Shown: positions 1-6,150, counted from the stretch's first letter. The stretch: 12,957 nt of DNA from CBW1002 sp046081905 (GCA_046081905.1 JBJTWS010000287.1:1-12957), one strand, 5' to 3'. Translations and numbers: made by a program. The notes: generated by a model from the sequence alone, not told the origin.

Positions 1-273
1 GATGGCCCCTTCGCGCTGCGCAAGTTCCAGAACTTTCTCGACAATCAGCTCCCCGGCGGGGTGTTCCGGGCCAAGGGGATCCTCTGGTTCAACGAGAGCG
101 AGCGGCGGCATGTGTTCCACCTGGCCGGCAAGCGCTTCTCGATCGACGACTCCGACTGGCCGGGGGAGCGCAAGAACCAGATCGTGCTGATCGGCCGTGA
201 CCTCGACCACGATCTGCTCCGCCGCCAGCTGCAGGCCTGCGTCGCCCGCAACGCTGGCAAGGGCTTCGGCTGA
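1..273 (+). CDS. CobW-family (COG0523) GTPase, C-terminal fragment
   Basis: This is the last 90 codons of a gene that begins before the window, in frame from base 1 and ending in TGA. The peptide is the CobW C-terminal domain. It shows the family features FRAKGILWF near residue 21, a VFHLAGKRF stretch and KNQIVLIGRDLD, followed by a helix with LRRQLQAC. The GTPase domain with its P-loop and the CxCC metal motif would lie upstream and is not visible. COG0523 proteins are GTP-dependent metal chaperones linked to cobalamin synthesis, zinc or nickel/cobalt handling. The next gene downstream is a HupE/UreJ permease, which favours a Co/Ni or B12 role over zinc, but that is inference. The family call is firm and the metal is unknown. 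Confidence 0.87.
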   Translation, partial: DGPFALRKFQNFLDNQLPGGVFRAKGILWFNESERRHVFHLAGKRFSIDDSDWPGERKNQIVLIGRDLDHDLLRRQLQACVARNAGKGFG

Positions 274-283
274 GGCCCGTTGC

Positions 284-450
284 CCGTGCTCTACTGCGGC
301 CAGAGGTCTGTCTCCCTCGCTTCAGTGGGGCCCTCCGAGGCGCGGGATACTGGGCCACAGCGGCCCTCCAGGCGGCATCCGGGAAGGATCCCGGCACCGC
401 CGCCGAACCCCCGGTCCCGGGGAAGACCTCCTGCCACACCGCCGGCACGG
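284..450 (+). promoter_or_regulatory. Candidate cobalamin riboswitch in hupE leader
   Basis: The leader between cobW and hupE is rich in stems and has several elements in the order expected of a cobalamin aptamer. CAGTG (323-327) is followed by CTCC and GGCGCGGGATACTG (339-352), which loosely matches the GGTG..A.TCC..GC.G.CCCGC.ACTG core. CCGGGAAGG (379-387) sits in a hairpin whose arms are GGCGGC (371-376) and GCCGCC (399-404). A short C/G stem (about 411-422) leads into AAGACCTCCTGCC (423-435), close to the B12-box ending AGACCTGCC but with three extra bases. CCGTGC (284-289) can pair with GCACGG (445-450) as a closing P1. HupE-type permeases behind B12 riboswitches are known in cyanobacteria. 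Weak points are the absence of a clear GGGAA before CAGTG and the insertion in the B12 box. Confidence 0.48.
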
Positions 451-453
451 CCA

Positions 454-490
454 CCGGCGCCTGAGGCGCCGGCCACCGTCTCTCTTTGTC
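454..490 (+). terminator. Terminator-like hairpin before hupE (possible expression platform)
   Basis: A perfect 8-bp stem, CCGGCGCC / GGCGCCGG (454-461 and 465-472), has a TGA loop. It is followed by a pyrimidine run, GTCTCTCTTTGTC, ending about 38 bases before the hupE ATG. It starts three bases after the proposed riboswitch P1 closes. The palindromic GCCGGC at 441-446 overlaps P1 and can pair with the GCCGGC inside the 3' arm, so the two structures could be mutually exclusive. The tail is not a pure T run, so this may only be a modest terminator, or simply the end of the cobW transcript. Confidence 0.42.
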
Positions 491-527
491 CACCTCCTCT
501 CCCGCACCGGCCCGCACCGGTCCTCCC

Positions 528-1124
528 ATGCACCGTCTCTCCTCCACCCCCCAGCTCCGCTCCCTGCTCCTGGCCGCCGCCGGCGTTCTGGGCCTGAGCC
601 TGCTCTCGAGCCTCCCCGCCTCCGCCCACGGCGTGGCCTCCACCGGGGTGCTGGGGGGGGCGGCCCATCCGCTGCTGGGCCTCGATCACCTGCTGCTGCT
701 GGTGGGCGTCGGCGCGGCGGCCTCCAGCATCGGCGGCGGGCTGCTGCTGTTCGCCCTGGGGGGAGCCCTTCTGGGCGCCCTGGGCGGTGCCGCCGGCGTG
801 GAGCTGCCCCTCGCCGAGACCCTCGCGGCCCTGGCGGTGGCCGGGGTGGGAGCCCTGGTGTTCCGCGCCCAGCGCCAGGGCCGGCCGGCCCTGCTGCACC
901 TGGTGGGCGTGCCCGTGGCCCTGGCGGTGGCGATCCATGCCCTGCTGCACGGCCAGGAGGCCAGCGGCCTGGCGAGCTGGTGGCTCGGTGCCGGCGGCAC
1001 CTCCCTGGCGGTGGTGCTGGGCTGCTTCTGGCTCCTGCGTCGCCTGCCCTCCGCCTGCACCACGGTGCTGGGCCTGGCCCTCGGCCTGGCGGGCGGCCTG
1101 CTGGCCCTGGCGCCCCTGGCCTGA
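528..1124 (+). CDS. hupE: HupE/UreJ family nickel/cobalt permease
   Basis: The product is a 198-residue inner-membrane metal permease predicted to import Ni(II) or Co(II). A signal-like N-terminus (residues 9-33) ends ASA-HG, so the mature chain would begin with His34, as is common in this family. The hallmark HPLLGLDHLL lies at 47-56 (His47, Asp53, His54), and a second histidine pair appears in IHALLHGQE (His137, His141). About six hydrophobic segments follow. I chose the ATG at 528 because the signal peptide begins right after it; the in-frame TTG at 486 only adds a low-complexity extension lying in the terminator-like leader. Position behind a CobW gene and a possible B12 riboswitch points to cobalt rather than nickel for hydrogenase or urease, neither of which is in view. 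The family call is strong and the substrate is inferred. Confidence 0.86.
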   Translation: MHRLSSTPQLRSLLLAAAGVLGLSLLSSLPASAHGVASTGVLGGAAHPLLGLDHLLLLVGVGAAASSIGGGLLLFALGGALLGALGGAAGVELPLAETLAALAVAGVGALVFRAQRQGRPALLHLVGVPVALAVAIHALLHGQEASGLASWWLGAGGTSLAVVLGCFWLLRRLPSACTTVLGLALGLAGGLLALAPLA

Positions 1125-1221
1125 GCCGGAGGGGGGTCTGCCGGAGGGCGGGCAAACCGCCACCACGGCTACACCTTCGCCGTTCGCCCTGGCTACGCTC
1201 AGTCAACACGCGCCGGTTGCC

Positions 1222-1365
1222 ATGGCCGAACTGCTTCTGTTCACCGGAGTGCTTGCCCTCTTCGGCCTGGCCTACTGGCTCACGACCGATTCGGACGACG
1301 ACAACGGTGGGGGCGGCCTGATGCAGCCCGTGTTGGTCCCCGTGCCGGTCCGCCGCCAGCCCTGA
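1222..1365 (+). CDS. Possible 47-aa single-span membrane protein
   Basis: A short ORF begins at an ATG 97 bases after hupE. Residues 2-20 form one hydrophobic helix (AELLLFTGVLALFGLAYWL). An abrupt acidic patch DSDDD, a GGGG linker and a Pro/Val-rich basic tail ending VRRQP follow. It is one clean membrane segment with a sharply different tail, and it is followed closely by a strong terminator at 1411, so transcription through it is likely. I do not recognise the family, and there is no clear Shine-Dalgarno sequence. Small one-helix proteins are common in cyanobacteria as subunits or regulators of membrane complexes. Whether this one is translated cannot be settled from one sequence. Confidence 0.45.
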   Translation: MAELLLFTGVLALFGLAYWLTTDSDDDNGGGGLMQPVLVPVPVRRQP

Positions 1366-1410
1366 GTCTGCGGGAGCCCCGATCCCCTTCGTTTCTTCGG
1401 TTTCTTGCCC

Positions 1411-1450
1411 CGGCCCGATGTGACATTCGTCACGTCGGGCCGCTTCTTTT
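1411..1450 (+). terminator. Strong intrinsic terminator after the hupE block
   Basis: The 14-bp stem CGGCCCGATGTGAC / GTCACGTCGGGCCG (1411-1424 and 1429-1442) contains one T-G wobble. The loop is ATTC, and CTTCTTTT follows directly. It separates the hupE unit from futA. The apical part reads TGTGA-N6-TCACG, which resembles a Crp operator, but stem length and T tract make a terminator the simpler reading. Confidence 0.87.
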
Positions 1451-1523
1451 GGTCGCTGGTGTGGAGCGGCCCGCTGCGTAGGGTCCGGCTGCAGTCCCTT
1501 TCGCCAGCGCCGTTCCTGCCCCC

Positions 1524-2585
1524 ATGCTCAGCCCCGATCACTACCAGCGCCTGCGCTCCCTCCCCGTGGTGGCGGGAGTGGTGGCCCTGGTGGGGGCTGC
1601 GGCCGCGGCGGCCCTGCTGCTGCCGCGCCTGGGCCGGCCGCCGGCCACGGAGATCGGCGTCTACTCCGGCCGGCACTACAACACCGACCAGGAGCTCTAC
1701 CGCCGCTTCATCGACCTGACCGGCATCCGGGTGCGCCTGCTCGAGGGCAAGGACGATGCCCTGATCGAGCGGGTCCGCAATGAGGGCAGCGGCACCCCGG
1801 CCGATGTGCTGGTGCTCGTGGATGCCGCCCGGCTCGACAAGGCGGCCTCCCAGAACCTGTTCGCCCCGATCCGCTCCCCCCAGCTGGAGCGGGATGTGCC
1901 CTCCCGCCTGCGGGATCCCCAGGGCCGCTGGTTCGCCCTCACCCGCCGGGTGCGGCTGGTGGTGGTGAATCCCGGCCGGGTGAATCCCGCCTCGATCCGC
2001 ACCTATGCCGATCTGGCCGCGCCGGCCCTGAAGGGCCATCTCTGCCTGCGCAACAACCGCAGCGTCTACAACCAGTCGCTGGTGGCGGACCAGTGGATCC
2101 AGCGCGGGGAGGCCGCCACCCGCCGCTGGGTGGAGGGCATGGTGGCCAACCTGGGCCAGCCGTTCTTCACCTCGGACATCCCCCTGGCCCGGGCCGTGGC
2201 CCGCGGCGAGTGCGGCGCGGCGCTGGTGAACAGCTACTACGTGGCCCGGATGCTGGCCGGGGCCAGCGGCAGCGCCGACCAGGAGGCCGCGGGCCGCCTG
2301 AAGGTGGTGTTCCCCGACCCCGCCCATGTGAACGTGAGCGGCGCCGGCGTGACCCGCGCCTCGCGCCAGAAGGAGGCCGCCACCCGGTTGATCGAGTTCC
2401 TGGCCTCCCCCAGCGGCGGGGTGGGCTACGCCGAGGCCAACCTCGAATACCCGCTGCGGGGCTTCGGCAACAACCCGATCCTGCGCCGCTTCGGCCCCTT
2501 CCGCGAAGACCAGGTCACCATCCAGCAGATGGGGGAGAAGAACCGCGAGGCGGTGCAGCTGATGCAGGCCGCCGGCTGGTCCTGA
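1524..2585 (+). CDS. futA: Ferric-iron ABC transporter substrate-binding protein (FutA/IdiA)
   Basis: The product is a 353-residue iron-binding protein of the FutA/IdiA (Fbp-like) family, delivering Fe(III) to FutB or protecting the thylakoid/periplasmic side. The N-terminus has a hydrophobic export or anchor segment (about residues 13-36) without a twin-arginine motif or lipobox Cys. The mature part starts near IGVYSGRHYNTD. The ligand set known for FutA is present: His51 and Tyr52 in GRHY, Tyr182 in RSVYNQSL, and the pair Tyr238-Tyr239 in VNSYYVAR. The C-terminal SGAGVTRASRQKEAATRLIEFLASPSG region and NLEYP are typical. No Fur box is visible in the short upstream region after the 1450 terminator; regulation may instead run through the Crp-type gene at 4242-4835. 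futB starts 30 bases downstream, so the two genes are probably one operon. Confidence 0.93.
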   Translation: MLSPDHYQRLRSLPVVAGVVALVGAAAAAALLLPRLGRPPATEIGVYSGRHYNTDQELYRRFIDLTGIRVRLLEGKDDALIERVRNEGSGTPADVLVLVDAARLDKAASQNLFAPIRSPQLERDVPSRLRDPQGRWFALTRRVRLVVVNPGRVNPASIRTYADLAAPALKGHLCLRNNRSVYNQSLVADQWIQRGEAATRRWVEGMVANLGQPFFTSDIPLARAVARGECGAALVNSYYVARMLAGASGSADQEAAGRLKVVFPDPAHVNVSGAGVTRASRQKEAATRLIEFLASPSGGVGYAEANLEYPLRGFGNNPILRRFGPFREDQVTIQQMGEKNREAVQLMQAAGWS

Positions 2586-2615
2586 TCGGGTTCCCCGCCC
2601 CCGCTTCGCTTTCCC

Positions 2616-4235
2616 GTGGCCCTGTTTCTCCTTCCGCCGTTCCCATTGGGTCTTTCCGCCTCCTCCCCCTCCCCCGCGGTGCCGGCCTCCTGCAGCGCCC
2701 CTCCCGAGGCGCTGGCCCCGACCGCCTCGCGCCTGCCGCTGGTGGGAGCGGTGTGGCTGCTCTGCCTGCTGGCCCTCGCTCCGGTGGTGGGTCTGGTGGT
2801 GTTTGCCGGCGGTGCCCCCTCGGACCTTCCCCTGGCGCTCGGCCCCGCCGGCGCCGAGCAGCTGGGCAACACCCTGGCGATGGTGCTGCTGGTGGGGCTG
2901 CTGGCGGCCCTGCTGGGCACCGCGACGGGCTGGCTCACGGCCCGCTGCGCCTTCCCGGGCCGCCGCTGGCTCGCCATCGCCCAGCTCCTGCCCCTGGCCA
3001 CGCCGGCCTATCTGCTGGCGGCCACCTTGGTGGACCTGGGCAGTCGCCACGGGATGCGGGTGCACGGCCTGGGCTGGGCGGTGCTGGTGCTCACCCTCAG
3101 CACCTACAGCTACGTGTTCCTGCTCAGCAGTGAGAGTTTCGCGGTGAGCGGGCGGCGGCAGCTGGAGGCGGCCCGCAGCCTGGGGGTGGGGCCCTGGGGG
3201 GCCTTCCGCCGGGTAGCCCTTCCGATGGCCCTGCCGGCGATCGGGGCGGGCATCGCGCTGGGGGGCATGGAGGTGGTGAACGAACTCGGGGCGGTGGACC
3301 TGCTCGGCGTGCCCTCGCTCTCCAGTGGGATCCTGCAGCGCTGGCAGAACGACGGCGATCCGCGCGGCGCCGTGGGCCTGGCCCTGGTGGCGCTGGCGAT
3401 CGTGAGCCTGCTGGTGGCCGCCGAGCGGCAGCTGCGCCGCCGCAGCCGCCGCTGGGGCATGGGATCCCCGGGGGACCAGATCCAGCCGTGGCCCCTGCGG
3501 GGCTGGCACCGTTTCCTGGCCCAGGGGCTCACCCTGGCGCCGCCCCTGATCACCCTGGGGGTGCCGCTGCTGTGGGCCGGCACCAGCTGGGATCAGATGC
3601 GGGGCGAATCCGCCCTGGAGCTGCTCGCCCTCACCCTGCGGAGCTTCTCCCTGGCGCTGCTGGCGGCCCTGCTCACTGTGGCCGCCGCCCTGGTGCTGGC
3701 GATCGCCAAGCGCTGGGTGCCCCAGGTGCTGCTGCACCGGATCACCTTCCTGGCCGGCATGGGCTACGCCGTGCCCGGAGCGGTGCTGGCCCTGGCCCTG
3801 ATGCTGCTCGGCGGCCCCTGGGGCTGGAGCCCCCTGCTGCTGCTGGTGTGGGGCTACAGCGACCGCTTTCTGGCGGTGACCAAGGGGGGCCTCGATGCCG
3901 GGCTGGAGCGGATTCCCCCGAGTGTGGACGAGGCCGCCTCGGGGCTGGGCTGCAGCTGGATCGCCGTGCTGCGGCGCATTCACCTGCCGCTGCTGCGGGG
4001 TCCCCTGCTGGTGGGTGCGCTGCTGGTCTTCGTGGACACGGTCAAGGAACTGCCGCTCACCTTCGCGCTGCGGCCCTTTGATTTCGACACGCTCTCGGTG
4101 CGGGTCTACCAGTACGCCAGCGATGAGCGGGTCGGGGCCGCCCTGGTGCCGGCCCTGCTGATCCTGCTCCTGGGGCTGGCGGCCTCCCTGGCGCTGGTGC
4201 CCTCCCTGGAGCAGCGGCAAGGCCGGGGTGGCTGA
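2616..4235 (+). CDS. futB: Ferric-iron ABC transporter permease, fused two-domain (FutB)
   Basis: The 539-residue inner-membrane permease has two tandem BPD_transp_1 domains, the usual FutB/FbpB architecture. The two ABC-contacting EAA loops are visible: EAARSLGVGPWGAFRRVALP beginning at residue 184, and EAASGLGCSWIAVLRRIHLP beginning at residue 439. About twelve membrane segments are expected. The first is residues 41-63, after a Ser/Pro/Ala-rich N-terminal stretch that may not all be real. The start is a GTG 30 bases after futA with no strong Shine-Dalgarno sequence; no better internal start precedes the first membrane segment. The energising ATPase FutC is not encoded here and must be elsewhere, as in several cyanobacteria. 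The gene ends 6 bp from the convergent regulator, with no terminator between them. Confidence 0.93.
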   Translation: MALFLLPPFPLGLSASSPSPAVPASCSAPPEALAPTASRLPLVGAVWLLCLLALAPVVGLVVFAGGAPSDLPLALGPAGAEQLGNTLAMVLLVGLLAALLGTATGWLTARCAFPGRRWLAIAQLLPLATPAYLLAATLVDLGSRHGMRVHGLGWAVLVLTLSTYSYVFLLSSESFAVSGRRQLEAARSLGVGPWGAFRRVALPMALPAIGAGIALGGMEVVNELGAVDLLGVPSLSSGILQRWQNDGDPRGAVGLALVALAIVSLLVAAERQLRRRSRRWGMGSPGDQIQPWPLRGWHRFLAQGLTLAPPLITLGVPLLWAGTSWDQMRGESALELLALTLRSFSLALLAALLTVAAALVLAIAKRWVPQVLLHRITFLAGMGYAVPGAVLALALMLLGGPWGWSPLLLLVWGYSDRFLAVTKGGLDAGLERIPPSVDEAASGLGCSWIAVLRRIHLPLLRGPLLVGALLVFVDTVKELPLTFALRPFDFDTLSVRVYQYASDERVGAALVPALLILLLGLAASLALVPSLEQRQGRGG

Positions 4236-4241
4236 CGGAAC

Positions 4242-4835
4242 TCAGGCGGTTGCCAGGGGGGCCGATTCCACCAGCTCGGGTGCGAGCCGCAGGCCCGCCT
4301 CACCGCTGGGCACCTCCAGCATCCGGGCCTGGCGGATGCGGGAGATCAGCCGGGTGGTGGTGACGCGGGTGGTGCCGATCAGTTCGCCGATCCGCTCGTG
4401 GGTGAGGCGGAAGGGCAGGTCGCACCAGTGGCCGCAGCGACGGCCGAGGCGGCGCACCAGGAGCGAGAGCAGGGCATGGAGCCGCTGTTCGGCGCTGCCG
4501 AGGTGGCGGATGCGCAGCAACTGCAGCGTCCACGCGTTGACCGGATCGAAGCCGGTGCTGTGGGCTTCGCTGTCGCTGCGGAACACCACCGGCGTGAGGG
4601 CCTCCACGCAGACGCCTTCGCTGCAGAGGCGATCGGTGCGGAGCTGGTCGCCGGGCTGGAGGAAGGCGAGGGTCATGCCCTCGGTTTCCTCGCAGGGGCA
4701 GTAGACGCGGGCGATGCCTTCGAGCACCTCGATGCAGCTGCCCTCACCGCGCAGACCGGGATCCAGCAGCACGGTCTGGCCGACCGACACCCGCACGGTG
4801 GCGGTGGGGGCATCGGGCAGGAAACGGAAGCTCAT
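4242..4835 (-). CDS. Crp/Fnr-family regulator, IdiB-like
   Basis: The 197-residue protein has a shortened cyclic-nucleotide-binding-like N-terminal β-roll (about residues 8-90), a dimer helix (100-130) and a winged HTH (143-185). The segment LTHERIGELIGTTRVTTTRLISRIRQ is very close to the NtcA DNA-binding helix, so a related GTA-type half-site is plausible. Cysteines at 34, 46, 48, 71 and 76 in the sensor part could take part in redox or Fe sensing, but the Fnr cluster pattern is not evident. In Synechococcus elongatus the Crp-type activator IdiB is encoded near idiA and switches it on under iron starvation. Convergent position next to futA/futB and downstream of fur supports the same role here. 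The family call is firm; identity with IdiB is inferred from context. Confidence 0.85.
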   Translation of the reverse strand: MSFRFLPDAPTATVRVSVGQTVLLDPGLRGEGSCIEVLEGIARVYCPCEETEGMTLAFLQPGDQLRTDRLCSEGVCVEALTPVVFRSDSEAHSTGFDPVNAWTLQLLRIRHLGSAEQRLHALLSLLVRRLGRRCGHWCDLPFRLTHERIGELIGTTRVTTTRLISRIRQARMLEVPSGEAGLRLAPELVESAPLATA

Positions 4836-4888
4836 GGAACGGGAAGGGGGCGGTGCGGCGCCGTCGCCACCACCGGCTTATTGCGAAT

Positions 4889-4935
4889 AACTCGCAGCCT
4901 AAACAAGCTCCCGCCCTTTTGCAATAGATTCTCAA
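4889..4935 (-). promoter_or_regulatory. Promoter with Fur-box-like site upstream of the Crp-type gene
   Basis: This AT-rich patch stands out in a GC-rich window. On the minus strand TTGAGAATCTATTGCAA (4919-4935) has one good GAGAAT Fur half-site and a weaker second half. TTGCAA (4919-4924) as -35 is separated by 17 bases from TAGGCT (4896-4901) as -10. A predicted transcript would start near 4889 and carry a leader of about 54 nt. The inverted repeat TTATT-GCG-AATAA (4878-4890) lies at or just after that start and could be another protein site. All elements were read by eye. Confidence 0.45.
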
Positions 4936-4959
4936 TAACAACACCCAGTTGCAACTGGG
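4934..4959 (-). terminator. Palindrome with T-rich tail after fur
   Basis: CCCAGTTGCAACTGGG is a perfect 16-base palindrome (4944-4959). On the minus strand it is followed by TGTTGTTATT, 23 bases beyond the fur stop. This could form a short-stem intrinsic terminator separating fur from the downstream Crp-type gene. As duplex DNA it could equally be an operator. The stem is only 6 bp with a TGCA loop, so termination would be partial. Confidence 0.42.
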
Positions 4960-4981
4960 GTTGCGCCCTCGCCATGGCGTC

Positions 4982-5458
4982 TCAGGTGGGTCGCGCGGCG
5001 CACTGCGGGCAGAGGGCCCGCACGTTCAGCACGCACTCCAGCATCCGGAAGCCGTGGGCGGCCGCGGCTCCCTCCCCGGCCGTGAGCACCGCTTCGTTCT
5101 CGAACTCCTCGGTGCGGCCGCAGCGGATGCACACCAGGTGGTGATGGTCGCGGTGGGTGTCGCCCGCCAGCTCGAAGCGGCGCCCCCCCTCCGGCAGCTC
5201 CAGTTCTTGCAGCAGACCCATGGAGCTCAGCAGCCGCAGGGTGCGGTACACCGTGGCCAGGGAGACCCGCCCCTCGGCCCGCAGCAGGCTCTGGTGCACA
5301 TCCTCGGCGCTGAGGTGGGTGCCCTCCCCGATCCGCTCGAACAGGGCCAGAACCCGCTGCCGCTGGGGCGTGAGGCGTTGCCCCCGGTCGTGGAGGCTGC
5401 TGCGCAGGCCGGAGGCGCCGGGGGCGTTGCCGGAGCCGCTGGCGGGTCGGGTGGGCAC
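4982..5458 (-). CDS. fur: Ferric uptake regulator Fur
   Basis: The 158-residue metalloregulator represses iron-uptake genes when Fe(II) is plentiful. The winged HTH is at about residues 28-85 (LTPQRQRVLALFE; VSLATVYRTLRLLSSMGLL is the recognition region). The metal/dimer domain has the Fur signature HRDHHHLVCIRCG (102-114) with Cys110 and Cys113, plus a C-terminal CPQC pair (Cys150, Cys153). I chose the GTG at 5458 because AGGGAGG (plus-strand 5464-5470) lies five bases ahead of it. The longer TTG reading at 5485 would start inside the inverted repeat and adds a non-family extension. The promoter region carries two GAGAATC half-sites, so autoregulation is likely. Fe specificity rather than Zur/PerR is favoured by the adjacent fut genes. 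Confidence 0.92.
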   Translation of the reverse strand: MPTRPASGSGNAPGASGLRSSLHDRGQRLTPQRQRVLALFERIGEGTHLSAEDVHQSLLRAEGRVSLATVYRTLRLLSSMGLLQELELPEGGRRFELAGDTHRDHHHLVCIRCGRTEEFENEAVLTAGEGAAAAHGFRMLECVLNVRALCPQCAARPT

Positions 5459-5466
5459 CGGAACCT

Positions 5467-5510
5467 CCCTGAAGATTCTCAACAATAGGCCCAGTTGAGA
5501 ATCTTCAGGG
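5467..5510 (-). promoter_or_regulatory. Perfect 17-bp inverted repeat over fur promoter and RBS
   Basis: CCCTGAAGATTCTCAAC (5467-5483) and GTTGAGAATCTTCAGGG (5494-5510) are exact reverse complements around a 10-base spacer. Each arm holds GATTCTCAA / TTGAGAATC, a Fur-box half-site. On the minus strand the spacer end gives TATTGT (5482-5487), a plausible -10. The proximal arm ends in AGGG, which is the first part of the AGGGAGG ribosome-binding site of fur. The element can therefore act as a double Fur operator on the fur promoter. If transcribed from upstream, it would form an RNA hairpin covering part of the RBS. No T tract follows it, so it is not a normal terminator for the upstream gene. 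Confidence 0.75.
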
Positions 5511-5562
5511 TTTGCTGCGGTCCAGCGGCGGGGATCAGAACACGCGGATATCTGCCGGGAGA

Positions 5563-6081
5563 TCAGCGGCAGCCCTGCACGGAGATGCGGTAGCTGAAGC
5601 CCAGGGCGCCGGGGTCGTTGCTGGCCCCCACCTTGAAGTTCATCTGGCTGGCCTGCTTACCGGCCACGGCCGGGAAGGGCCCGAACATCCGGCCGGTGCC
5701 GATCGGCGGGTTCATGGTCTCGTTGATCACCTGCAGCGAGGAGCCATCGCTGAACTTCATGAATCCCTCCACCGGGTACTGGGCGTTGGGGTCGGAGGAA
5801 TTGGCCGTGAAGAAGAACTTGTAGCTGCTGTAGGGCTGGTCCACGATGAAATCGGTGTTCCAGTTCGGCCGGCTGAAGGGCAGCACCTTGCCCCGCCCCA
5901 CCGACTTGGACACCACCGGGCTGGTGCCGTTCCCCCCGATCGGCTGCAGGAAGGTGCAGCGCTCCGCCGCCTGAACCCCGGCCGCCGGAAGGACCCCCGC
6001 CAGCGCGAGGCCGGCGAGCAGCGCCCACGGACGCCGCGGACGATCGGAGAGCCCAGGCCGGCTGGTTGACAGAGAACGCAT
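5563..6081 (-). CDS. Exported protein of unknown function (172 aa)
   Basis: I do not recognise this family. The ATG at 6081 gives a basic N-terminus (RPRRP), a hydrophobic core (about 19-34) and a likely signal cleavage after VQA (38). The mature part of about 134 residues begins AERC and looks β-rich, with alternating short segments such as SSYKFFFTANSSD, VEGFMKFSDGSSLQVINETMN and QMNFKVGASND. Its only two mature cysteines, Cys42 and Cys171, are near the two ends and could form one disulfide. An in-frame TTG at 6108 lies within the terminator T tract and is unlikely as a start. The gene follows a strong terminator and has no evident promoter of its own, so it may depend on read-through. fur lies 104 bases downstream on the same strand. 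Confidence 0.72.
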   Translation of the reverse strand: MRSLSTSRPGLSDRPRRPWALLAGLALAGVLPAAGVQAAERCTFLQPIGGNGTSPVVSKSVGRGKVLPFSRPNWNTDFIVDQPYSSYKFFFTANSSDPNAQYPVEGFMKFSDGSSLQVINETMNPPIGTGRMFGPFPAVAGKQASQMNFKVGASNDPGALGFSYRISVQGCR

Positions 6082-6105
6082 GGAGGTGTGCGCGGGGATG
6101 GTGGG

Positions 6106-6135
6106 CAAAAACTAGGGCCCCTCCGGAGAGGGGCC
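6106..6135 (-). terminator. Intrinsic terminator of the minus-strand operon
   Basis: On the minus strand GGCCCCTC-TCCG-GAGGGGCC (6116-6135) forms a perfect 8-bp GC stem with a tetraloop. It is followed by CTAGTTTTTGC, with five T at 6107-6111. It lies 15 bases past the stop of the repeat-containing secreted protein, which marks the end of the six-gene run starting at 11477. Confidence 0.87.
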
Positions 6136-6150
6136 AGGGGCGGCAGTGCC

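Noticed and set aside
322..1209. Long minus-strand frames of Pro/Arg/Gly composition opposite hupE
   Set aside because: Opposite a well-supported permease and leader RNA; no domain, only GC-driven open frames.
1479..1484. TAGGGT as -10 of a futA promoter
   Set aside because: No acceptable -35 at 16-18 bases; too weak to list as a feature.
1524..1635. Twin-arginine export signal in FutA, as in some FutA2 proteins
   Set aside because: No RR-x-Phi-Phi pattern; only single Arg residues precede the hydrophobic segment.
1272..4220. 982-codon open frame on the minus strand, rich in Gln, Gly and His
   Set aside because: It lies antisense to futA and futB, whose products are clear family members. 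Its composition is that of reverse-complemented Leu/Ala/Gly codons in GC-rich DNA, with no domain.
4944..4959. Perfect palindrome as a transposon end or att site
   Set aside because: No target duplication, recombinase or partner copy is in the window; terminator or operator is simpler.
5459..5485. Longer Fur start at TTG 5485
   Set aside because: It falls inside the inverted repeat, and the GTG at 5458 has AGGGAGG at proper spacing.
6082..6108. Longer start (TTG 6108) for the 172-aa exported protein
   Set aside because: It lies in the T tract of the upstream terminator, and the ATG at 6081 gives a normal signal peptide.
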